A stretch of DNA of 64,000 nt, from NCBI GenBank assembly GCA_035633215.1, contig DASQFI010000046.1, forward strand, positions 62,001 to 126,000, given 5' to 3'. Positions 6,801-16,643 of this stretch are shown here, piece by piece (the stretch's first letter is position 1; each line of letters begins with the position of its first letter). The translations under genes and the position numbers were made by a program. The notes beneath the pieces were generated by a model. That model did no database searches. It was not told the origin of the DNA and was given only the letters and a program-made list of their open reading frames with translations. The stretch comes from DASQFI01 sp035633215 (GTDB lineage Bacteria; Acidobacteriota; Vicinamibacteria; Vicinamibacterales; SCN-69-37).

Positions 6801-8593
6801 AACGAGAACACGACAAATGGCCTGCGCGCCCAGCCGGGACCAGATGGGCCACGATTGCCGGAATATCCGGAGCGGTTGCGCTGTTCGGCATTGCGTGCGG
6901 CGCGGTGGGCGCGCCGCTCCCGGTGAATCGGTCCTGGCTCGTACGGCTCGGTGGATGCGGGCTCGTCGTGCCTCTCGCCGTCGTGACGTGGCGCAGTGTC
7001 AGAATGAATCGGGCCTGGGACGCCGTCGGCGTGCTGACTTCGACGGCGTTAGTAGGCGGCGTCTGGTTCATGTTTCTTGTCGCCGCGTACCGGGTGGCCT
7101 GTCTCCTGGCACTGCCAGTCGACCTGCTCAGCTATTCTGAAGCCGGGTTCGTCAACGACATTCTGCGCATCAGGCTGGGGTTGCCGATCTACGCCCCGCC
7201 TCTCGAGAACCAGTCAACGGTCTACACCCCAGGCAGTCCGGTGCTCACCGGCTGGGTGGCCGGTCTGTTCAGCGATTCCCTGGATATCCCGGTCTTGCGA
7301 GCCGTCCAGTTCGGATACGTGATCCTTGCCGCGGCCGCGGCCACGGCCGCCGCCGATAGGCTGGCCCGGCTGGTCACACCGGATCAATACCGGGAATCCT
7401 GGCGTTGGATTATCTGGTGGGCGCCGATGTTCTTCATGGTCGCGATCGACCCTCTCTTCAACCCGTACACGCCGTCGCTGAACAGCGACGGCCTCGCGCT
7501 CTGCGTGTCGATGATCGCTTTTTTGCTCATGACGCAGCATGCCCTGGCGCCACGAGACTGGCACCTAGTCGCAATGGCCGTCCTGCCGGCGGCCGGTTTC
7601 TTCGTGAAGCAGAACCTGCTGGCATGGGTCGGGTTGTTCAGTCTCTATCTCCTGCTCGCGCGGGAATCGCGTTTCCGCGCGGTGGTCATCTTTAGCGCAG
7701 CGGCGGGGCTGCTCGGATTGGGCGCAATTGCAGCGGCGTACTGGCTGTGGGGACCGGATTTCTGGTTCTGGGCCTTCACTAGCTACTCAGCAAAGGCGAT
7801 TTCACTGCCGAGGAGCGGTCAACATCTTCTGGCCGCTGGCAGTTACCTCGCGTTGGGCCTGGCTGCGGGCTGGATGCTGCTGAGGCGACCTCTCGAAGGC
7901 GGAGATCGGCGAGCGATGGCGGCGTGGGTGGTCTGGCTGGCGCTTATCGTCTTGCAGGCATATACAAGCGGCTTTGCGTGGGCGCTGAATCACCTCGGCC
8001 CGTCGGTCCTGATGGCCGCCGTCTGGTTCGCCGTGACAGCAGTGAGCATCTGGCCGCGCGAGAACCAGTTCCACGAGACGTGGCGCTTGGCAATCGGCCA
8101 GGGACTGGCAACTGGGCTCGTGCTGGGCGTGCTGGGAGGCCTCGGATTTGCGCGAGAGCCCCGAACCCCTGTACCGCGCGATCTTCCGCGGTACGTGGCT
8201 GCCATTGAAGCCGAGTTTGCCAGGGCGGATCCGTCGCGTATCCTCATGGACCAGGGCTCATGGATCTACGCACAGCGGCGGATCGTCATGAAAGATCGCG
8301 GGTATGCCACGCACGTCCATCTCGAGCCGAACCAGCCGATCGCGCATGCCATGCTCGCCGACACGATTCACCGCATCCAACAGGGTGTCTACGACAAGAT
8401 CCTCGTCCGAGAACTCGACGCCGGACGTAGCTCCTACGATTTTTTGAATCGCGGCACTGGACTCCGTGAAGCGATCCATCAGCATTACAAGGAGCTTCGC
8501 AGGATTCCTGCAGTCGAGAACGTGGGCGAGTGGTGGCCGCCGCACATGCTCGGCGAGGTTCAGGTGTTTGAGCGCCGAGGGGACGGTCGATAG
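6797..8593 (+). CDS. Multi-pass GT39-like membrane glycosyltransferase
   Basis: A 598-residue protein with about ten or eleven hydrophobic helices up to residue 460 and a soluble C-terminal domain (about 475-598) that would face outside. The first extracytoplasmic loop carries acidic residues (SYSEAGFVNDILR) where GT39/ArnT-type enzymes place their catalytic acid, and the fold resembles dolichyl-phosphate-mannose mannosyltransferases. Such enzymes move a sugar from a polyprenyl-phosphate carrier to an acceptor on the outer face. The ATG at 6797 overlaps the stop of the GT2 gene, so the two are coupled. The longer upstream frame is a shadow of the GT2 gene. Acceptor and sugar are unknown. Confidence 0.7.
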   Translation: MKREHDKWPARPAGTRWATIAGISGAVALFGIACGAVGAPLPVNRSWLVRLGGCGLVVPLAVVTWRSVRMNRAWDAVGVLTSTALVGGVWFMFLVAAYRVACLLALPVDLLSYSEAGFVNDILRIRLGLPIYAPPLENQSTVYTPGSPVLTGWVAGLFSDSLDIPVLRAVQFGYVILAAAAATAAADRLARLVTPDQYRESWRWIIWWAPMFFMVAIDPLFNPYTPSLNSDGLALCVSMIAFLLMTQHALAPRDWHLVAMAVLPAAGFFVKQNLLAWVGLFSLYLLLARESRFRAVVIFSAAAGLLGLGAIAAAYWLWGPDFWFWAFTSYSAKAISLPRSGQHLLAAGSYLALGLAAGWMLLRRPLEGGDRRAMAAWVVWLALIVLQAYTSGFAWALNHLGPSVLMAAVWFAVTAVSIWPRENQFHETWRLAIGQGLATGLVLGVLGGLGFAREPRTPVPRDLPRYVAAIEAEFARADPSRILMDQGSWIYAQRRIVMKDRGYATHVHLEPNQPIAHAMLADTIHRIQQGVYDKILVRELDAGRSSYDFLNRGTGLREAIHQHYKELRRIPAVENVGEWWPPHMLGEVQVFERRGDGR

Positions 8594-8595
8594 CG

Positions 8596-10236
8596 TTGGA
8601 GACGAGCACACGGCGAGACGTCCTGATACTGGCGCTCACCGCCGCCACGTTGCGGGTCATCGTTCCCACCGGGTTCGGCATCGATCACTACGACGAGGGT
8701 GCCTATGCCATGACCGCGGCGGCGCTGGCCACAGGTGGATGGCCGGAGGAGATCTACCCGCTCCAGCACTATCTGTCCCCTCCGCTTTTCTTTGGGCTCG
8801 CCGCCCTTGTCATGCGCGTCGTCGGGACGACGGCCGTCAGCCTGTCCAGCGTCTCCGTGGTGGCCGGCATCGGTACCGTCGTGCTCGTGTATCTCGCCGG
8901 CCGACGGTGGTTCGGCCGTGCCGCGGCGGGCGCCGCCGCCCTTGCGGTAACGCTGTCGGACTTTCATATCCTCTACTCGAGGGCCGGACTCACGGATGTC
9001 TTGTTCGCCGGACTATTCCTTCTGGCGATTGTCCTGTTCGCGAAGGCCGAGGAACAGGGCAGCCTGCCGATCGCCGCAGTCGCGGGAGTCATCACAGGAC
9101 TCGCGTGGAACACGAAATACCACGGTTGGCTCGCCGTTGTCGTGGCCGCGGTGGCTGTGCTGCCACGCCTCTTCGGGCCCAACCGGCGACCGTGGCGTCC
9201 GACGGTCGGCCGCCTCGTTCTCGCCGCAGCGATCGCCGGAACTCTGTATCTTCCCTGGGTCCTCTTTGTCGAGGCTCAGGAGGGTGGTTACGCGAAGCTC
9301 GCCGCCGAACATTCGCGTTTCCTGCGCCCAGGGCAAGCCTTCCAGAACGGGCTCGCGCAGTTGCGGGCCCAACTCTATTTGGAAGGCTGGACGGCTCGAC
9401 TGGCTCCTCTCGCGCTGGTCTGCTGGGTCATGCTGACGAACCGCGCCACGCGACGCCTCGACTCGGTGTGGTACGGCGCGCTTCTCGTTCTTTCATCTCT
9501 GGCGCTGGGCGCCACCGCTGTCATCGGCCTCCTCGCGCTCGGTGCTGTCGCCATGCTCGTGCGCCGGCATGGCATCCGATGGGGGCCGCACTGGTATCCG
9601 ATTGTCTTTTTCGCGCTATTTGCGGGACTCATGCCGCTCTACACCCCTTACCCGAGACTCCTGCTGCCATGCTTCGTGGCATCTACCCTGCTTGCCAGCG
9701 CCGCGATAGACGAGATGCTCGTCGCGGGCATGACCCCGCGGCTGCGAAAAGCAACGTGGGGTTTCTGCGCCGCTCTGACCGTCTTGATCTTTGCCCGCGG
9801 TCTGCCCGCCGGCGCTATTCCGTGGAGCCCGCGTGACGGACTCCAACTCGCGACCTTCGAACTCAACCGAATCGCGCATGACCCGGTTCCCATTGTCATC
9901 GTCGGCGAGCCCGGGGTGGTCTTTTATTTGCGCGCAATCGGGCGTGAAGCGTGGCATGCCAACAAGCCCGACGAGGCCCTGCGCTACGTACCTGCCGGCT
10001 CACCGTACTACCTCGTCGGCGGCATCTACAGTCGCAGGAACCGGCGCGTCGATCGGCTGGCCACCTGGCTCGAGCGCCACCCCGAAGCAACCCCTGTTGG
10101 CACGGTCCAGGTGACTGACATGAGCGATGTCCGGCTGTTGGACGACTTCGGACCGCCCGAGGCCCGGCGCTTCAGACTCGAAAAGCGGAGCGACTACGAT
10201 CTTCTTGTGTATTACCTTGAGCGTCAATCGCCCTGA
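8596..10236 (+). CDS. GT39/ArnT-like membrane glycosyltransferase
   Basis: A 546-residue protein with a TTG start two bases after the previous stop. The first loop shows DHYDEGAYAM, with D33-E34, the DE motif of PMT-type transferases, then many hydrophobic helices (for example at 80-105, 110-125 and 150-175) and a soluble tail from about 430. The family uses polyprenyl-phosphate-linked sugars. It follows the GT2 and the 6797 gene in one operon, so the three probably act on the same carrier. Confidence 0.75.
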   Translation: METSTRRDVLILALTAATLRVIVPTGFGIDHYDEGAYAMTAAALATGGWPEEIYPLQHYLSPPLFFGLAALVMRVVGTTAVSLSSVSVVAGIGTVVLVYLAGRRWFGRAAAGAAALAVTLSDFHILYSRAGLTDVLFAGLFLLAIVLFAKAEEQGSLPIAAVAGVITGLAWNTKYHGWLAVVVAAVAVLPRLFGPNRRPWRPTVGRLVLAAAIAGTLYLPWVLFVEAQEGGYAKLAAEHSRFLRPGQAFQNGLAQLRAQLYLEGWTARLAPLALVCWVMLTNRATRRLDSVWYGALLVLSSLALGATAVIGLLALGAVAMLVRRHGIRWGPHWYPIVFFALFAGLMPLYTPYPRLLLPCFVASTLLASAAIDEMLVAGMTPRLRKATWGFCAALTVLIFARGLPAGAIPWSPRDGLQLATFELNRIAHDPVPIVIVGEPGVVFYLRAIGREAWHANKPDEALRYVPAGSPYYLVGGIYSRRNRRVDRLATWLERHPEATPVGTVQVTDMSDVRLLDDFGPPEARRFRLEKRSDYDLLVYYLERQSP

Positions 10237-10320
10237 CGTCCGCTTCGGCCCGCCGAAGTCCGGATGTTCACTCGGCCTGGTACATGGAGCCACTCGCACA
10301 CGGAGGTATAGTGTCCGCTG

Positions 10321-11733
10321 ATGAGTGAGGCTCTCCGTTTGCTCGCTCCCGATCCGGCAGGCGCGCTATGGCTGGGATGGCTGCTCGCGTTCATCCTGTT
10401 CGGCGACTTCTCCCGGCTGACCGGACCGCGCAATCGTGCGCTACTCGGGTTGCTGATGCTGTCGCCACTGCTGGCGCGCATCTTCGGATTCAACGACGCT
10501 GTGGGGTCGCGTCTAGCCGCATGGGTCTTCACGGCGGTCTACGTGATGACCGGCACCATCGCGGTTTGGGCGGCTGTGCTCGCATTGCGCCCCACGGTCG
10601 CCGTCTGGCGACCGAATCTCGATCACGCCGCTTTGCGCGCGCTGGTCGCGGCGCTGGTTGTCTTGAACGCCGTCGTCGTGTTCGGCCAGCCGCCTGATGA
10701 CGCCGGGTACTACACGAATCTGGGCGCCCAGCGCTGGATGGAGACAGGAACCCTTCCCTACGGCGACCCATTGCTGAAAGGCCCCGATGCGCCGGCCTAC
10801 GGCGCGGCCGCGACGTACGGACCGGTTTTGTACGCGGCCCACGTCCCGTTTCAACTCCTGCTTGGCGCCACCCGGAATCGACCGGACCTCAATCCCAAGG
10901 GCCCGTCGTACGTGCGGCCGCCCGTCATGGCCACGCAGTTGGCCTGTTTCACGTTCTACGTCGTTGGATTGGTGGCGCTGTATGCCGTCGTGCGCCGCTT
11001 CGCGGACACGAGCCTCGCGCTGGGTGCGGTCGCGCTCTTCGCAAGTAGTCCGTACGTTCTCGGCCTCGGTGGGAGCAGGGAAGTCATCACGGGCCTGCCA
11101 TTTATTTCGCACATCGCGCCGTCAGCAGTCATGCTGGCCGCCCTTGCGCTGGTGTCCCGTCCCACGATCGCGGGCTCGCTGCTTGCGATCGCCGCCGGCA
11201 TCCTGTTCTTTCCCGTCTTTGTATTCCCGCTGTGGCTGGGTTGGATGATCGCGCACCGCGCCGGTGCGGTCCGCTTCACGGCCGGGTTTCTCGCGACGGG
11301 CGTGGCCATCGCCGCGTTTGTCGTCTTGTTCACGCACGCGCCTCCGGGCACGAGGGCGGTATCCCTGTTCCTGGAGAGTACCCTGGAGCATCAGGAGGGT
11401 GTCGGTCCAAAAGCCTACGGCGCCAGTCAGTTCGGGTTCTGGGGAACCCACCCGAACCTGGCGGCGTTCTGGCAGACGCCCTTGTTCGGTGGAACCTCCC
11501 TCTTCAAGCCGACGTTCATCGTGTACGCCATGCTCGCCATTGCGGCCTTCTTCATTCCACTTGCTCGGCCTCGATCGATCGTGCAATTGGCCGCGCTGAC
11601 TGCGATGCTGACGGCGGCCGTGCAGCTCTGGAAGACGCACGCTGCCGGATCTTACGTCGAGTGGTACTACCCGTTTCTTATCGTCGCGCTTCTACTGGCT
11701 GGCCAAGATGCCCGCTCGCCCGCCAGGGCCTGA
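10321..11733 (+). CDS. Multi-pass membrane protein, probable glycosyltransferase
   Basis: A 470-residue protein with ten or more hydrophobic helices. A periplasmic loop with PPDDAGYYTNLGAQRW places acidic residues before an aromatic patch, as in GT39-like proteins, but similarity is weaker than for the 8596 gene and the protein lacks a soluble tail. It ends in a small basic tail (GQDARSPARA). An 84-base gap separates it from the previous gene on the same strand, and the next gene is convergent. I call it a probable glycosyltransferase by topology and context only. Confidence 0.6.
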   Translation: MSEALRLLAPDPAGALWLGWLLAFILFGDFSRLTGPRNRALLGLLMLSPLLARIFGFNDAVGSRLAAWVFTAVYVMTGTIAVWAAVLALRPTVAVWRPNLDHAALRALVAALVVLNAVVVFGQPPDDAGYYTNLGAQRWMETGTLPYGDPLLKGPDAPAYGAAATYGPVLYAAHVPFQLLLGATRNRPDLNPKGPSYVRPPVMATQLACFTFYVVGLVALYAVVRRFADTSLALGAVALFASSPYVLGLGGSREVITGLPFISHIAPSAVMLAALALVSRPTIAGSLLAIAAGILFFPVFVFPLWLGWMIAHRAGAVRFTAGFLATGVAIAAFVVLFTHAPPGTRAVSLFLESTLEHQEGVGPKAYGASQFGFWGTHPNLAAFWQTPLFGGTSLFKPTFIVYAMLAIAAFFIPLARPRSIVQLAALTAMLTAAVQLWKTHAAGSYVEWYYPFLIVALLLAGQDARSPARA

Positions 11734-11894
11734 GGCCGCATGTACCTGTCGCGCTGGCAAGACCACTCGTCCGTTCCCGGCGCCGAACCGCGCCTTGAAG
11801 TCGTGTTGTTCTTTCAAAGTCGTCCGGAACGTCGCACACGAGAACGGCTAGGCCGGCCCCAGGGACAGGGAACATTCCTGTGCAACCACTGTCC

Positions 11895-11914
11895 GCCGGG
11901 GCTAACACCCCGGC
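11895..11914. terminator. Hairpin between convergent genes
   Basis: A perfect 7-bp stem GCCGGGG/CCCCGGC with a 6-base loop lies between the stop of the 10321-11733 gene and the end of the convergent methyltransferase gene. Plus-strand bases after it are CAACATCTTTCT, a poor T-run, so intrinsic termination would be weak. Its position between two convergent stops supports a terminator role. Confidence 0.45.
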
Positions 11915-11924
11915 CAACATCTTT

Positions 11925-12503
11925 CTAGACGACGAAAGGAATAAACCGCTTGCTGGTCTTGCAGTACTCCCGGTAGCCGGTAAGGGACTGCTTGAGCAGC
12001 TCCTCCTCGCGGACCGCTCGGGAGAGCACGACCGGCGCGAGGACGATGACGCCGAGCACGAGCCAGGAGTTGAGAGCGAGCTCAAGGCCCGCGAGGAGCA
12101 GCAGATCGCCCACGTAGATCGGATGCCGCACGTAGCGATAGAGGCCGTGGTTCACGACGGTCTGATGCGAGAGCACCTGCGCGGCTTCGATGTCCGACCA
12201 GTTGCCGCCGAGCTGCACGCGGCCGGCGATCGCGACCGCCAGGCCCATCGTGTATATCGCGACGCCGGCGGCGAGAAGCCCCTGAGGATCGGCGGCAATC
12301 GGCAACCAGTACCAGGGGGTGAGTGTCTGGAGAAGAATTCCGCCCAGGACGAGCATCTTGGCCAGCTTGGCCGCGCGGACGCGCAGGGGCGCGTCGCCCA
12401 TGGCCGCCTTGGCCGACGTCGATCGCTGGTGGCGTTTGAGCCGCTCCCACACCAGCTTGTGCGCGACGAGTCCGGCGAAGAGATACGCGCGGATCAGGAT
12501 CAT
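11925..12503 (-). CDS. Isoprenylcysteine carboxyl methyltransferase-like membrane protein
   Basis: A 192-residue integral membrane protein with four to five helices. The C-terminal half has the ICMT/PEMT signature: GLYRYVRHPIYVG, then a hydrophobic helix, REEELL and GYREYCKTSKRFIP. Family members bind SAM and methylate small lipophilic or prenylated substrates inside the membrane; bacterial members are mostly uncharacterised. It overlaps the upstream GT39-like gene by 4 bases (ATGA on the minus strand), so the two are translated together and the substrate may be a polyprenyl-linked or glycan intermediate. The substrate is unknown. Confidence 0.75.
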   Translation of the reverse strand: MILIRAYLFAGLVAHKLVWERLKRHQRSTSAKAAMGDAPLRVRAAKLAKMLVLGGILLQTLTPWYWLPIAADPQGLLAAGVAIYTMGLAVAIAGRVQLGGNWSDIEAAQVLSHQTVVNHGLYRYVRHPIYVGDLLLLAGLELALNSWLVLGVIVLAPVVLSRAVREEELLKQSLTGYREYCKTSKRFIPFVV

Positions 12504-14278
12504 CGGCCGCCTCCGATCTGCCCGGTCCGCGATTTCCCCCGCCGCCGGCAGACCGTGACGTCGCCGCCGCCCAACGTCCCGGGAAACACCCGGACGACTT
12601 CATAGTCCCGTTGAATCACATCCCATATCTCGGGCAGATAGGCCTTCATATGCACCGGCAGCGTGTACACGAGCCAGACGCTCTGATGCCGGTCCTGAAT
12701 CGCCTCCAGGTCCTCGCGCTGACGGACACTCGGCCAGTCCGGTGCGTAGTAGCGGCGATAGGCGGCACCGGCCAGACCGACGGCCGCGACCTCGTCGCCC
12801 GGCTGCCGGGCCTGCTCGACATATTGCCGCGCGCCAGTGAAGTCCTGCTTGGGCAGATAGCAACGTGGCAGCGTGGACGCCGAGAGACCGACACCGATCA
12901 CGCAGACGGCTGTTCCCACCGAAACCGCCAGCCGCTGAAGCCCGGATCGGTGCAGTCGCGTCAGGATCCACTCGGGCACCACCATCAGTCCCCGTACCGT
13001 GATCAGCAGCACGAAACCCATGCAGAAAAAGAAGAACCGCGGCCAGAGGTTGTGGCCGAGCGCGAGCATCGTCGCGCCGCCGAGCACACCGGGCACGACG
13101 AGCAGGACCGCGTCGCGCCAGTTGCGTCGCACGTAGCTGCCGAAACCGGACGCGGCCACAACGACGCCGCCGAGCACGACGACGCTCGCCAGTCCGCCGT
13201 CGCCCAGGCGCCGCACCGTCTCGATGAGCACCCACATCGGACTGACCCATTCGGATTCGAGCGACACCTCGTGCAGCGCCGACCGCAGGAATTCAGGCAA
13301 CGCGAGTGCGTGGGCCTGCAGGGTGACGGTGGCCGAGAACAGCCAGGTCACGGGTGGTTTCCACGGCCATCCCGCATCGAGGTTGCCCGCCGCGACGTCC
13401 TGTTCCGATGCCTGCCGGGCGGCAAGCCGGCTGAGATACACGAGCCCGTGCGCCGCGACCACGAACACCATCGTCATGTGGATCCAGAGCCCGAGCGACA
13501 CGGCCGTGCCGTAGGCGACCCAGAGCCGCGATCTCCCGCGCGCCATCGCCTCGATCCACAGCCAGGTGCTGAGGATGCTGAAGAACAGCAGCCCCGAGTA
13601 GCCGCGCGCGTTCTGCGAAAACCACACGTGGTGGTAGGAGAAGGTCATCAGCGCGCACGCGAGCAGCGCCTCGCGCTGACCCGCCACGCGGCGTCCCAGC
13701 ATAAAGAGCGCCCAGATGCTCGCGACGCCGAACAGGACCGCGGGCAGCCTCGCGGCCGCGAAGCTCTCGCCGAACACGAGAATCGCGCCGCGCGCGAGCA
13801 GCGAATAGAGGACGTGCTGGTTCTGCGACGGAAACGTCGCGATGATTTCGGAGAACGGCAGTCTCAGGAAATCGGTCAGCGTCAGCACCTCGTCGAGCCA
13901 GAGGTCCGTGTCGAGACGCCAGAGCCGGAGCGCGAGGCCGACCACGCAGAGCAGGCCGACCATGCCCCACACCGCCGGCGACGAGCGGCGTTCCACGCTG
14001 GCGTCTGCACCGGACGGCCGATCGATCGACGCGCGATGACGTGGGATGTACTGACGCCGTGGAGGGCTGCGCCGCCTCATCCTGAAGAGACCGAACGCGA
14101 CGAGACTCGCTCCGTGAAAGAGCAGCAGCGCGCGGAAGAGCGTCGGCCCCCAGGCGAGCGCGCCGTTCGCACGACCCAGAAACGCGAGCTCGAGCGACGC
14201 GGAAGACGTCGCGACCGCGACGGCGATCAAGGCAAGACCAGCGAGGATGGACACGAGAGCCGCGGCCGCACGAGGCAA
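12500..14278 (-). CDS. GT39-like membrane glycosyltransferase
   Basis: A 592-residue protein. After two N-terminal helices and a basic cytoplasmic stretch (about 65-100), a PMT_2-type region begins: LRLWRLDTDLWLDEVLTL carries the acidic DE pair, followed by SQNQHVLYSLLAR and SYHHVWFSQNARGY, both common in this family. About ten further helices and a soluble C-terminal tail (about 480-592) follow. The start is TTG at 14278 with AGGAGG about 11 bases upstream. The gene is divergent from the Wzx-like gene and shares an upstream region of about 80 bases with it. Confidence 0.75.
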   Translation of the reverse strand: MPRAAAALVSILAGLALIAVAVATSSASLELAFLGRANGALAWGPTLFRALLLFHGASLVAFGLFRMRRRSPPRRQYIPRHRASIDRPSGADASVERRSSPAVWGMVGLLCVVGLALRLWRLDTDLWLDEVLTLTDFLRLPFSEIIATFPSQNQHVLYSLLARGAILVFGESFAAARLPAVLFGVASIWALFMLGRRVAGQREALLACALMTFSYHHVWFSQNARGYSGLLFFSILSTWLWIEAMARGRSRLWVAYGTAVSLGLWIHMTMVFVVAAHGLVYLSRLAARQASEQDVAAGNLDAGWPWKPPVTWLFSATVTLQAHALALPEFLRSALHEVSLESEWVSPMWVLIETVRRLGDGGLASVVVLGGVVVAASGFGSYVRRNWRDAVLLVVPGVLGGATMLALGHNLWPRFFFFCMGFVLLITVRGLMVVPEWILTRLHRSGLQRLAVSVGTAVCVIGVGLSASTLPRCYLPKQDFTGARQYVEQARQPGDEVAAVGLAGAAYRRYYAPDWPSVRQREDLEAIQDRHQSVWLVYTLPVHMKAYLPEIWDVIQRDYEVVRVFPGTLGGGDVTVCRRRGKSRTGQIGGGR

Positions 14279-14360
14279 GACGATGGGTCCCTCCTGGGGT
14301 TGTGGCGCGGACGGGCGTGCTGCGGTCGGCCGGAACTACCGGAATGGAGATCTTACCACC

Positions 14361-15779
14361 GTGCCGCATGACGGCCTGCGGAAGCGCAGTTTTGTCATCC
14401 GGTACCTCACGCTGTTCGGCGGCGAGGCCGGCAGCAAGCTCTGCGTCCTTCTCGCGTTCGCGTACCTCGCGCGCGTGCTGGGACCACGCGACTTCGGCGC
14501 GATTGAGCTCGCGCTGTCGATGACGATCTTCTTCGTGCTCGCGGCCGAGACCGGGCTGGGATCGTACGGCGCGCGCATCGTCGAGACGGCGCCGCACCGC
14601 GCCGCGGAGCTGATCGCGCGGGCAGGGCTGCTTCGCGCGATGCTCGCGCTCCCGGCCTATGCGATCGTGCTCGCCCTGTCGATCCAGCGTGGCACGCCCG
14701 TCCTTGCGCTGTACGGTCTGACGATCCTGCTCACGCCGTTCAACACGCAGTGGGTGTTCCAGGGGCTCCGGCAGATGCAATGGGTCGCGGCGGGCAGCCT
14801 CGCCCGGTATGCGACGTTCGCGCTGCTGGTCCTGTTTCTCGTCCGGCCAGGATCCGACACTCGTATCGTGGCGGCAGCGGAAGTCAGCGGCGCGCTCGCG
14901 CTGGCCCTCTTCAACACGGTGCTGCTCTCGAGCGTGCTGAAGATCCGCCTCGACTGGCGCGGCGCCTGGCACGGCGCGATCGACCTCTTCCGGCAGGCCT
15001 GGTTCCTCGGCGCGAGCGACCTCACGTGGGCGGCGATGTGGTACTCGCCCACGATCATCCTCGGGTGGATGAATCCGGGCCGGACCGAACACGTCGCGTG
15101 GCTCGCCGCGTCGGTCCGGATCGTCATGGCGCTGCACGCGTTCGTGTGGCTGTACTTCTTCAACCTCGTCCCGAACCTTTCGAAGGAGCTCCACGAAGGA
15201 CTCGACAGCTGGCGCGACTTGATCCATCGGTCGCTCTCGGTCTCGATGTGGCCGGCGTGCTTCGTCGCCGCCGCCGGCACGCTGCTCGCGCCCATCGCCA
15301 TGCCCATGCTGTTCGGGCCGGCGTACGAACAAGCCGTGCTCCCGTTTCAGATCGTCATCTGGATGATTCCGGTGGCGTGGCTGAGCGGGCACTTCCGCTT
15401 CAGCCTGATCGTGAGCGGCCATCAGCAACTCGAGTTCATGGCGTCGGCCGTTGCCGGGCTGGCGACGGCGGTCGCCGCGGTTCTGGGCGCACGCGCGTAC
15501 GGCGCGCCGGGCGCCGCTGCCGCGCTCCTCGCCGGCGGAGTGATCAACGCGGTCGTGTCCGGACTCGTGATGCGCAAGGTCATCGGTGCCGTCCGGTTGA
15601 GGGGCGCCGTCCCGGCGCTGGTAACCTGTCTCGTTTCGCTCCTGGTGGGCGGCGCGGCGAGCCCGCTGCTCGGCCGGATCGGCGGCGCCGCGCTTGCCGG
15701 GACCGTGTTCGCGTGCGTGATGGCCAGCCAATGGGATGTTTCGCGCCTCAGACGCGCATGGGAAGGACGGTCGAACTAG
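14361..15779 (+). CDS. Wzx-like polysaccharide flippase (MOP superfamily)
   Basis: A 472-residue protein with about 12 to 14 helices. The N-terminus SFVIRYLTLFGGEAGSKL, with FAYLARVLGPRDFGAIELALS, is the typical entry of polysaccharide biosynthesis/O-antigen flippases. It should move an undecaprenyl-diphosphate-linked oligosaccharide across the inner membrane. I chose GTG 14361, preceded by GGAG at 14346-14349, because residues upstream in the open frame (back to 14247) are unlike the family and would overlap the divergent gene. It is the only Wzx-like gene in the window, so it is probably the exporter of the repeat unit made by this locus. Confidence 0.82.
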   Translation: MPHDGLRKRSFVIRYLTLFGGEAGSKLCVLLAFAYLARVLGPRDFGAIELALSMTIFFVLAAETGLGSYGARIVETAPHRAAELIARAGLLRAMLALPAYAIVLALSIQRGTPVLALYGLTILLTPFNTQWVFQGLRQMQWVAAGSLARYATFALLVLFLVRPGSDTRIVAAAEVSGALALALFNTVLLSSVLKIRLDWRGAWHGAIDLFRQAWFLGASDLTWAAMWYSPTIILGWMNPGRTEHVAWLAASVRIVMALHAFVWLYFFNLVPNLSKELHEGLDSWRDLIHRSLSVSMWPACFVAAAGTLLAPIAMPMLFGPAYEQAVLPFQIVIWMIPVAWLSGHFRFSLIVSGHQQLEFMASAVAGLATAVAAVLGARAYGAPGAAAALLAGGVINAVVSGLVMRKVIGAVRLRGAVPALVTCLVSLLVGGAASPLLGRIGGAALAGTVFACVMASQWDVSRLRRAWEGRSN

Positions 15780-15782
15780 GCG

Positions 15783-16643
15783 ATGCGCTCGAGTGTTGAC
15801 AACCGTCGGGAGATGCTCCGCGCGTGGGCGGCGCATGACGTCGAAGTGTTCCGCGCCTTCGTCGAGACCGTGACGACGTTGACGTCTCGGCCGTTGAGCA
15901 GTCTGCGTGTCCTCGATCTCGGTTGTGGCGCGAACGCGCCCGTGACGGTCCTCCTGCATGCGTCCGGGTGCCGAGTGACGGGCGTCGATGCTTCGCTCGG
16001 ACACCGGTGGGGCCTGGGCTTTCGGCCGAGCCGCTATGCCGCGTACCTGCGGGAAGCGGGTGCCCTGAAGACCCTGCGCAAGATGGCGGGCGAACTGGTC
16101 TTCGATCGCACCTATTTCCGTGAGCTCCGCGCAAGGACCCGACTGCCTTTGACCGACCGCGGCCTGGACTTGCGGACGATGGATGTGCAACGCCCGACCC
16201 TGCCGGAAGGGTCGTTCGACGCCGTGCATTCCAACGCGACCTGGGAACATGTGGCCGACGTGCGGGCGGCCACGCACATGGTGGCCGATGCGCTCACCCC
16301 GGGCGGCATCGCGTACATCGAAATCCATCTCTTTCCGTCGCTGTCCGGCGGGCACGATCTCCCGTGGATCGTCCCGGGCAAGACCATCCTCGGAGACGTC
16401 AAGCCGTGGCAGCACCTGCGGGACCCCGCGTGGAAGGCGCCCGTCTTTCTGAATCGACTGCGCGAACGGGACTACCGCGCGATCTTCGAAAACACGCCCG
16501 GCCTCACGATCGTTGACTGGCGTACGGAGTTCACGGAGGGACGGGACCTCCTGAGCCCCGAGGTCCTGAGCGCCCTTCCTGATTACTCGCCAGACGAACT
16601 GACCAAGCGCAGCATCATCGTCGTCGCGCGCAAGAACGCGTGA
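15783..16643 (+). CDS. SAM-dependent methyltransferase
   Basis: A 286-residue class I methyltransferase. Motif I is VLDLGCGANAPV (about 43-54), an acidic residue of motif II is in GVDAS, and SFDAVHSNATWEHVADVRAATHMVADALTPGG covers motifs post-I to III. The C-terminal half (WQHLRDPAWKAPVFLNRLRERDY) is typical of methyltransferases found in polysaccharide loci. It starts 3 bases after the flippase and overlaps the hydrolase by GTGA. It probably methylates a sugar of the glycan; the position is unknown. Confidence 0.8.
   Translation: MRSSVDNRREMLRAWAAHDVEVFRAFVETVTTLTSRPLSSLRVLDLGCGANAPVTVLLHASGCRVTGVDASLGHRWGLGFRPSRYAAYLREAGALKTLRKMAGELVFDRTYFRELRARTRLPLTDRGLDLRTMDVQRPTLPEGSFDAVHSNATWEHVADVRAATHMVADALTPGGIAYIEIHLFPSLSGGHDLPWIVPGKTILGDVKPWQHLRDPAWKAPVFLNRLRERDYRAIFENTPGLTIVDWRTEFTEGRDLLSPEVLSALPDYSPDELTKRSIIVVARKNA

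Noticed and set aside
13293..16415. Open frame of 1040 codons on the minus strand
   Set aside because: It lies antisense to the Wzx-like and methyltransferase genes, is extremely Arg-rich without hydrophobic or domain patterns, and is a GC-content shadow.
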